In this document: in pieces, positions 7,609 through 12,500 of the stretch
Layout: every line of letters starts with the position of its first letter
Numbering within the stretch: position 1 is the stretch's first letter
Source of the DNA: Chromera velia
Taxonomy: Eukaryota; Sar; Chromeraceae
Length of the DNA: 12,500 bases
Assembly: GCA_018398765.1 (NCBI GenBank)
Contig: JAHBMJ010000326.1
Location: 1-12,500 of the forward strand
Direction of reading: 5' to 3'
Notes under the pieces: model-generated
Databases searched by the model: none
The model's input: only the letters and a program-made list of their open reading frames with translations
What the model was told of the DNA's origin: nothing
Made by a program: the position numbers and the translations under genes

Positions 7609-10114
7609 TCAATCTGGCTGGGAAAACCAACCCTTAAACCATGATGAGATCCCTCTTCGACGTTTTGAATTCGACCGCTGGCTTCTTCGCTTTCTTGACC
7701 TTGATTTCCCGCCCCTCTGCCGCAGGCCTCCGGACGTATGGCTTCTTTGTGACTGCTGCTGAGAGTCTAGAGCCACAATGTCAGCAACAAGCTTCAACTC
7801 TTGAACCACTTCTGGGACGTCTGTGAAGTATCGGTGAGCCACTTTTTTCAACACATCCAGCTTTTCGGGGTCAGTCTCATCAATCGGTGCGTATTCCATT
7901 TTCGGGTTGAATCTGACATACACGGCCCCGGGCCTCTTCGGCCCCCCTCGTTGTCCCTCCGTGCCCGACAGAGGCAGACTGCCCCCCAACGACTTTTCTA
8001 TCGGCAGCAGCTCGTTGAACCACAGACTGAGCATCGAGTGGATGTACTCTGTGTCGACTGCCGACTGGACCACCTGATCCAGAACGTCCAGGAGGGTCCT
8101 CCATGTGCCCTGCCTCTGGGGGTCCTGGACCTGGTCCCCCTCCATGCCTTCCGTCTCGTCTCCCGTCATTGACGATGGGGGGGAATCGGGAGAGGAGGCC
8201 GCAGCAGCAGCCGCAGCCGTGGCTTCAGACTCGAGCAGTGCCAGGTGGACCTGTGCGTCGGATACAGGCTCGTACCCGTCTGCACTCTCGTACTGCGTCT
8301 CTCTGAGAAGCGTCTCTGGAGACGAAGTTGACGGTGAGGGCGACGCTCTGCTGCTGTCTTCAAAAAAGGTCCCCCCACCGCCATCCTGAAAGAGACTATC
8401 CCCAATGGATTCTCTCCAAGCAAGGGGGTTGAGGGCGACCCCGGAAAGTCCTGTGGGGGGCAGGGCATTGCCAGAAGAAGTCGAAAGGTCAAAAAGGGAC
8501 GAAGGCGATCCTCTGCTGCTGCTGCTGGATGCCGGGGTCCCCCGACGCGGCATGGGTCCGGACTCGAACCCCGGCAGATCGGCAAAGTCGTCTGCCGAAG
8601 GCAAAACGTACTCCAGACCGCGAGAGCGAGTGGAGCCGCTGAGTGGCTTTGAAGGGAAGGGAGGGAGGGTGGGCTTTGTTTCTTCGAGGGAATAAGGGCT
8701 GGGGTTCGAGAGGGTTGCAGGGGTGGTTGTTGTGGAGACTGTTGAGGTGTTGAGGGAGGACAAAGAAAAGTCTGTCTCCTCTCTTTTCCTCGTTCCAGCC
8801 TCTCTCTCCCCTACCCCTTTCATCAAATTCTCTCCTTGCCCTCTCTCCTGCTGACCGAGTTCGAGAGGAGGCTTCGAGTCTGACCCGTTTAGAGGGGCAG
8901 CAGGACCGGGTGCTTCTCTCTCGGCCTTTCTTTTTTCCTCCTCCATCCTTTCTAGCTGGTCCCTCTCTCTCTTCTGAATTTCCCGAAACGAATGCGGCAC
9001 ACTCGTCCCCACAGACACCAAAAGGTCCACAGGCTCTCCTGGGTAGAGACGGGTGACCTCCTGGAGGGCAACTGCTGCCGGGTTGTTCGCAATGATCGAT
9101 CCATCAACGAACCTGTGCAGCAAGCACGTGTGCGTGCGACCGTTCAAAAAAGAATTTCTCATACGCACTCAACCGTGCGGATGGAATTATGAACATGCCA
9201 ACTCCTTTTCTCAACAAAGAAAGATTCCCCAAATGCACCGCCCTTCCGAACAACCAACCCAAGCCTCTCCACATCACGTCCAAATGCCAGCTTCTGGGCT
9301 GCCCATGTAATGCGCTCTGTACCGAAAGCACCGCGCGTTTCCTTTTTCGATCTCTCCTCTGGCGACACAGAGAAGCGATTGTGAAGAAAAAAGTCCACTT
9401 CGTCGGCATGCATGCATCTTGACATCGTATTCTACTGTCCTTTCTGCAGGCGGAAGCCCGGTCCGATTCGTACAGGCGGGTGCACTTTGAAAGAACAGAC
9501 GACAGACGACCCGCATCCCCCCACGCCGCAGACTCACCACTCGTTCTCCAGCTGTACAGGGGAGAAGTAGAGGGGCGCGGCCGTGGTTGCTCTGAGTGCC
9601 TCCCTGCACTTGACCTTGAAGGACCCCGGAAAGTGTGCTCCCTTGGGGGACCAGGGGGGGAAGTTGTACGTTCTCCAAACGCACAGGTCGGGGGGACTGG
9701 CACCCAAGCGGACGCTGAGAGTCATCAGCTGCGGCCCCCCCTTCCTCGAGAGGTCGATCATCCGGTCGTCTCCGAGGATCTCTCGGAGGATGTTCTCCCA
9801 GTTCACATCGTCGTAGTAACCCATGCGGATGTACCTGCAGGAGATAGAGTGTGCATGCACGCATTAATGAAGGCATCGATACACATTGACAACATAGAGT
9901 GGAGTCATACCTTTTTGACGCATGGCTGCCGACAGGGCATTCGGTTGCAAATCGAAGGAAGACATACGGACCTCGTCCTAGAAGAAGGGACGGGGAAGAA
10001 TTTGTGTGTCCTGCAGGAGACGAGACCGTCTTGGGACCTCTCTCTGCTTCTCTGCGTGTGAGTGTGTCTGTGTGTGTCTGCGTGTGTGTGTGTCCGCGTG
10101 TGCGTGTCTGTGGT

Positions 10115-10158
<44 letters not shown>

Positions 10159-12499
10159 TGTGTGTCTGCGTGTGTGTGTGTGTCTGTGTGCGCGCGCGCG
10201 TGCGTCAGTGTGGAAAGTGCACGAGGCACGGGGCTTATTGTGAATTCAGTGGGGCACCTGGGTGGCGAAAGATAATGGAGGGGCCTCAAAAGAATCAGCA
10301 CACGGACAGTCGCAGGCCGGACCAGAATCCGTTCACTTGTCCGAAATCAATTGAGGAAGATCACAATAAATTAATATCAGTGCGTGAGAGGCCAACCCAT
10401 TGCCACCACAGAGACACACACAGTTGACGCCTCCCTCCTCCCCCCCCCCCACTGTCTCTCTCTCTCAACGTAGGTACCTGGACATGGACCAGACGATGTT
10501 GTCTTTTTTGAAGATTCTGCCGATCCACGAGTCGTACTTTCTCTCGATCTCCGCTATCGGCTCCCCCATTGCTGCGAGCATCCCGATGATCGCGCCTGTT
10601 GAGGTTCCACAAATGAAGTCGAAGACCTCATGCAACTCCTTCCCTCCACAGGCTGCAACCAGATGCTTCAGCATCGCGATCGTCAGAACTCCGCGAGTGC
10701 CGCCACCTGCACTCACATGCACACACGCACACCCAGCGACACAGACACGAACAGCACCGATGAAGAAGGTCGCTATGAAGAAAGAGGCAAGCATGTTCTC
10801 TCCAGTCAAATTCGTTTTTTTTTTTCTTTCGATACAAGAGCTTCATTGAGAGTTCCATTTTTTCCCTTCTGCGTCTCTGTCTTCATACTCTAGTCTGCCG
10901 AACCATCGGCCACAGAGCCAGAACAGAAAAGGGCGAACCCGGGGATCTCGTCAGAAAAGCGATACCAGAAAGAGGGAGAGCGTCAAAGCAGCAAAGATCT
11001 GAACAAAAAAGAAAGGAGACGCTCGGACAGGAAAACACCGAAAACAACCCCTGGATCGACTAAGCCTCCGACCGACCGTCTAGAGACAAAATCCGCAGCC
11101 CCCTTTTCCTCCGACCCCCCCGACGACTGCTAGGACCTCCCAAAGCCCAACCCATTTCTGCCTGCACCAATCTGAGCAGCTCCTCTCTCTCTCTGAGCAA
11201 CCCATCCATTGCCAGAAGGTTCCGGTCCTTTTCTCTTTCCCTATCAACCCCCACTCCCGCCCGTACCCCTGCAGCTGCCTCTCCGAGGGCCGAGCTAAGA
11301 ACTGAGCTCAACGACAGGGCATGGACCTGCCCCCCCGTGGGATTGTCCAAACCCACCGCTGCCCCTGTCTCAGAGGGAGAGGACGACGGACCCGAAGAAC
11401 TTGAAAACGCCGACCGCACTCTCCGAAATATTCCCCAACCCTTTCCCTTCTCCATCTCCTCTGTCTCGAAAACGTGGTCGAGAGGCTGCTTCTCCCTCTC
11501 TCTCTCTGAAAGCAATCCATCTCTCGTTGCATTCGAAAATTCTCCTACAGACAACAGCCCTTTCCCCTCCCCTTGCTCTACAGACGACGACCCCGGCTCA
11601 CCCTCAGAAGGCACAATCAAGCTTGTAGACAAATTCTGCGCTGCTGTTAGAGCTGACTGATTAAATTTTGAAACGTTCATCACCCCTAAATAAGCATCCA
11701 CAACCTGACTGGTTTCCTTCAACCCCTTACCCGCCTCCGGTGTAACCCCTCCTTCTACCCCCCCACTACTCTCCTTCTCTCCTCGAGACCACAATTTTCT
11801 GACCCTTCCAACAACCCCCCAACCGCCAAAAACTCCATCGGAGTTTTCCTTGTCTCTCTCAACAACAGGAATCTCTAGAGAAGCAGCAGAAGAGTTCAAA
11901 GCAGCAGATGCCGCAAGCTCTGCCTTCCCCTGCTCTGGCGTGAAAATTTGAAAGAAGGCAGAGGGGAGGGCACGAAGCCTTGCTCGTACTCCTTGGCTGT
12001 CTCCTTCTATCTCTATGTCCTCTTCGCTTCCTTCCGACTCCTCTTCACCTCTATCTGACCCCGCCCTCTCTCCAGGCTCCCCTCTCACTCCCCCCGCTGC
12101 TGCAACACCAGAGGGCATCAAAAGGGGCGGGCGAAGAGCTCCTCCTGTCTCTTCCTGCGGCCCCTTTTCCTTCTCTCTTGTCTCGAGAAGGGGGGCAAGA
12201 CTGAAATCTGGGTGGAGGACAGAATCGTTCGATGCCAGCGAGGAAGGCAGGCTGTCAGGGTCTGATCCCCCGAACTGTCTTCTTCTTAGCTCGGCCTCTC
12301 TCTCTCGGGCTCTCCCCATTTCTTGCTTCACCGCCTCAGCATAAGATGCCAATCCTGTGACGACTGCGAAGAGGTCGTCGTGTCTCTGCATTGCCCTGAC
12401 TGACCTCTCTTCCCTCACAGACGACACCAGAGCGTCAATCAGCTGGAGGATCCTCAATTGGATGTGCAGCTGTACAGCCTCACAGGCAGCTCTGTGCCG
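7609..12499 (-). CDS. Patatin-like phospholipase, iPLA2-gamma/PNPLA8 type (5' end outside window)
   Basis: Calcium-independent acyl hydrolase releasing fatty acids from phospholipids by a Ser-Asp dyad. Four exons: 12499-11077, 10706-10478, 9834-9538 and 9112-7609 (TGA at 7611-7609), giving 1150 residues in the window, numbered from the first whole codon. The frame is open to the window edge, so the start is missing. Residues 1-60 are helical ([17 protein letters not shown]), possibly the end of an ARM-like region; 60-460 are low-complexity S/E/G. The catalytic domain follows: RILSLDGGGTRG (oxyanion loop, about 469-480), [10 protein letters not shown] with nucleophile Ser510, WENIL and [12 protein letters not shown], then [11 protein letters not shown] with Asp653. 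Residues 688-985 are a low-complexity insertion. DTEYIHSML and YVRFNP (about 1050) match the PNPLA8 C-terminal segment. The tail has a basic run (RSRKRRSQ ... KRRR) and ends [10 protein letters not shown]. Asp653 sits in DGS, not the usual DGG/DGA. Family call is secure; PNPLA8 orthology, mitochondrial or peroxisomal location, and activity are inferred. Confidence 0.93.
8107..9000 (-). other. Low-complexity insertion inside the phospholipase catalytic domain
   Basis: About 298 codons between SVGTS and [11 protein letters not shown], two segments that lie close together in PNPLA8-type enzymes. It starts with a charged coiled-coil-like stretch ([19 protein letters not shown]), then serine-, proline- and threonine-rich sequence with runs such as SSSSS and an alanine run encoded mainly by GCN codons (about 8195-8222). 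The frame stays open throughout and continues into conserved sequence, which argues for coding sequence over an unrecognised intron. It probably loops out from the folded domain and may be a phosphorylation-rich linker. Confidence 0.8.
9113..9537 (-). other. Phospholipase intron 3 (425 bases)
   Basis: Consensus donor TG|GTGAGT (9538/9537) and acceptor GCTGCACAG ending at 9113. The splice completes a Trp codon and joins LENEW to FVDGS, placing the catalytic Asp three residues into the last exon. Open frames crossing this stretch do not match the family and disrupt the join. Confidence 0.92.
9835..10477 (-). other. Phospholipase intron 2 (643 bases) with microsatellite
   Basis: Donor CCAG|GTACCT (10478/10477) and acceptor ATCTCCTGCAG ending at 9835. 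Splicing joins SMSR to [16 protein letters not shown], the expected PNPLA8-type continuation. The intron contains the compound microsatellite at about 10055-10204 and a C run (10440-10450, G on the transcript) close to the donor. Confidence 0.92.
10055..10204. repeat. Compound TG / TC / CG microsatellite
   Basis: In + strand order: interrupted GTGTCTGTGT words (about 10055-10110), a TC run (10115-10140), (TG)12 (10141-10164), mixed TGTGTCTGCG words, then CGCGCGCGCG (10191-10200). Much of 10141-10204 alternates purine and pyrimidine and ends in CG, the classic composition for Z-DNA. It lies wholly in phospholipase intron 2. Repetitive Val-Cys or His-Thr frames translated across it are artefacts. 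Confidence 0.93.
10707..11076 (-). other. Phospholipase intron 1 (370 bases)
   Basis: Donor GACG|GTCGGT (11077/11076) and acceptor GTGAGTGCAG ending at 10707. The intron splits the second codon of the DGGGTRG loop (phase 1), and only this join recreates the full glycine-rich motif. The donor departs from GTRAGT and the acceptor has little polypyrimidine tract, so protein conservation is the main support. Confidence 0.92.
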
Positions 12500-12500
12500 C

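Noticed and set aside
8555-8585. tRNA-like T arm (GGGGTTCGAGTCC on the minus strand)
   Set aside because: It lies in the open coding frame of the phospholipase insertion, and no acceptor, D or anticodon stem can be built around it.
9104-9703. Long minus-strand frames covering the third phospholipase intron
   Set aside because: They do not match the patatin family, and using them would break the LENEW-FVDGS join across consensus splice sites.
9899-10427. Val-Cys and Ser-Leu rich frames over the TG/TC tract
   Set aside because: Microsatellite translation inside phospholipase intron 2.

Overview
This is nuclear DNA from a eukaryote. Four introns are fixed by clear GT-AG sites that join conserved protein motifs in frame. 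One gene encodes a ribosomal protein of the mitochondrial (possibly plastid) type, and there are long dinucleotide microsatellites and serine/glutamate/glycine-rich protein stretches. The taxon cannot be fixed from the sequence. A microbial alveolate such as a chromerid would fit the intron sizes (370-746 bases) and the low-complexity insertions inside a conserved enzyme domain, but that is a weak inference.

Layout from left to right. Bases 1-640 hold a GA microsatellite and then what looks like the last exon (531-640, + strand) of a gene that begins upstream of the window. Bases 641-2420 have no gene I can defend, but contain a twice-repeated 41-base unit with a perfect hairpin and a decayed repeat of about 90-105 bases. 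Bases 2420-3720 are a sharply AT-rich, CTAG-rich, repeat-built block. It contains two inverted repeats, the larger a 428-base foldback element with arms of about 170-196 bases, resembling a MITE. Bases 4245-5266 carry a tentative + strand spliced gene of unknown function.

Two genes are secure, both on the minus strand. The first (6439 to 5310, two exons) is a complete gene for ribosomal protein bL20, most likely mitochondrial bL20m (MRPL20). The second (12499 to 7609, four exons, 5' end outside the window) is a patatin-like phospholipase closest to the iPLA2-gamma/PNPLA8 group. Splicing rebuilds the glycine-rich DGGGTRG loop, the GTSTG nucleophile elbow (Ser510) and the catalytic Asp (Asp653, in an unusual DGS context). 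About 300 low-complexity residues are inserted inside the catalytic domain, before the conserved C-terminal RFNP segment.

The two secure genes are head-to-tail on the same strand, about 1.2 kb apart. Their products might both act in mitochondria (PNPLA8 enzymes remodel mitochondrial or peroxisomal phospholipids; bL20m builds the large mitoribosomal subunit), but nothing in the window shows co-regulation. I see no complete transposase, virus, CRISPR array, rRNA or tRNA. The least explained material is the repeat block at 2420-3720, the orphan exon at 531 and the candidate gene at 4245-5266.
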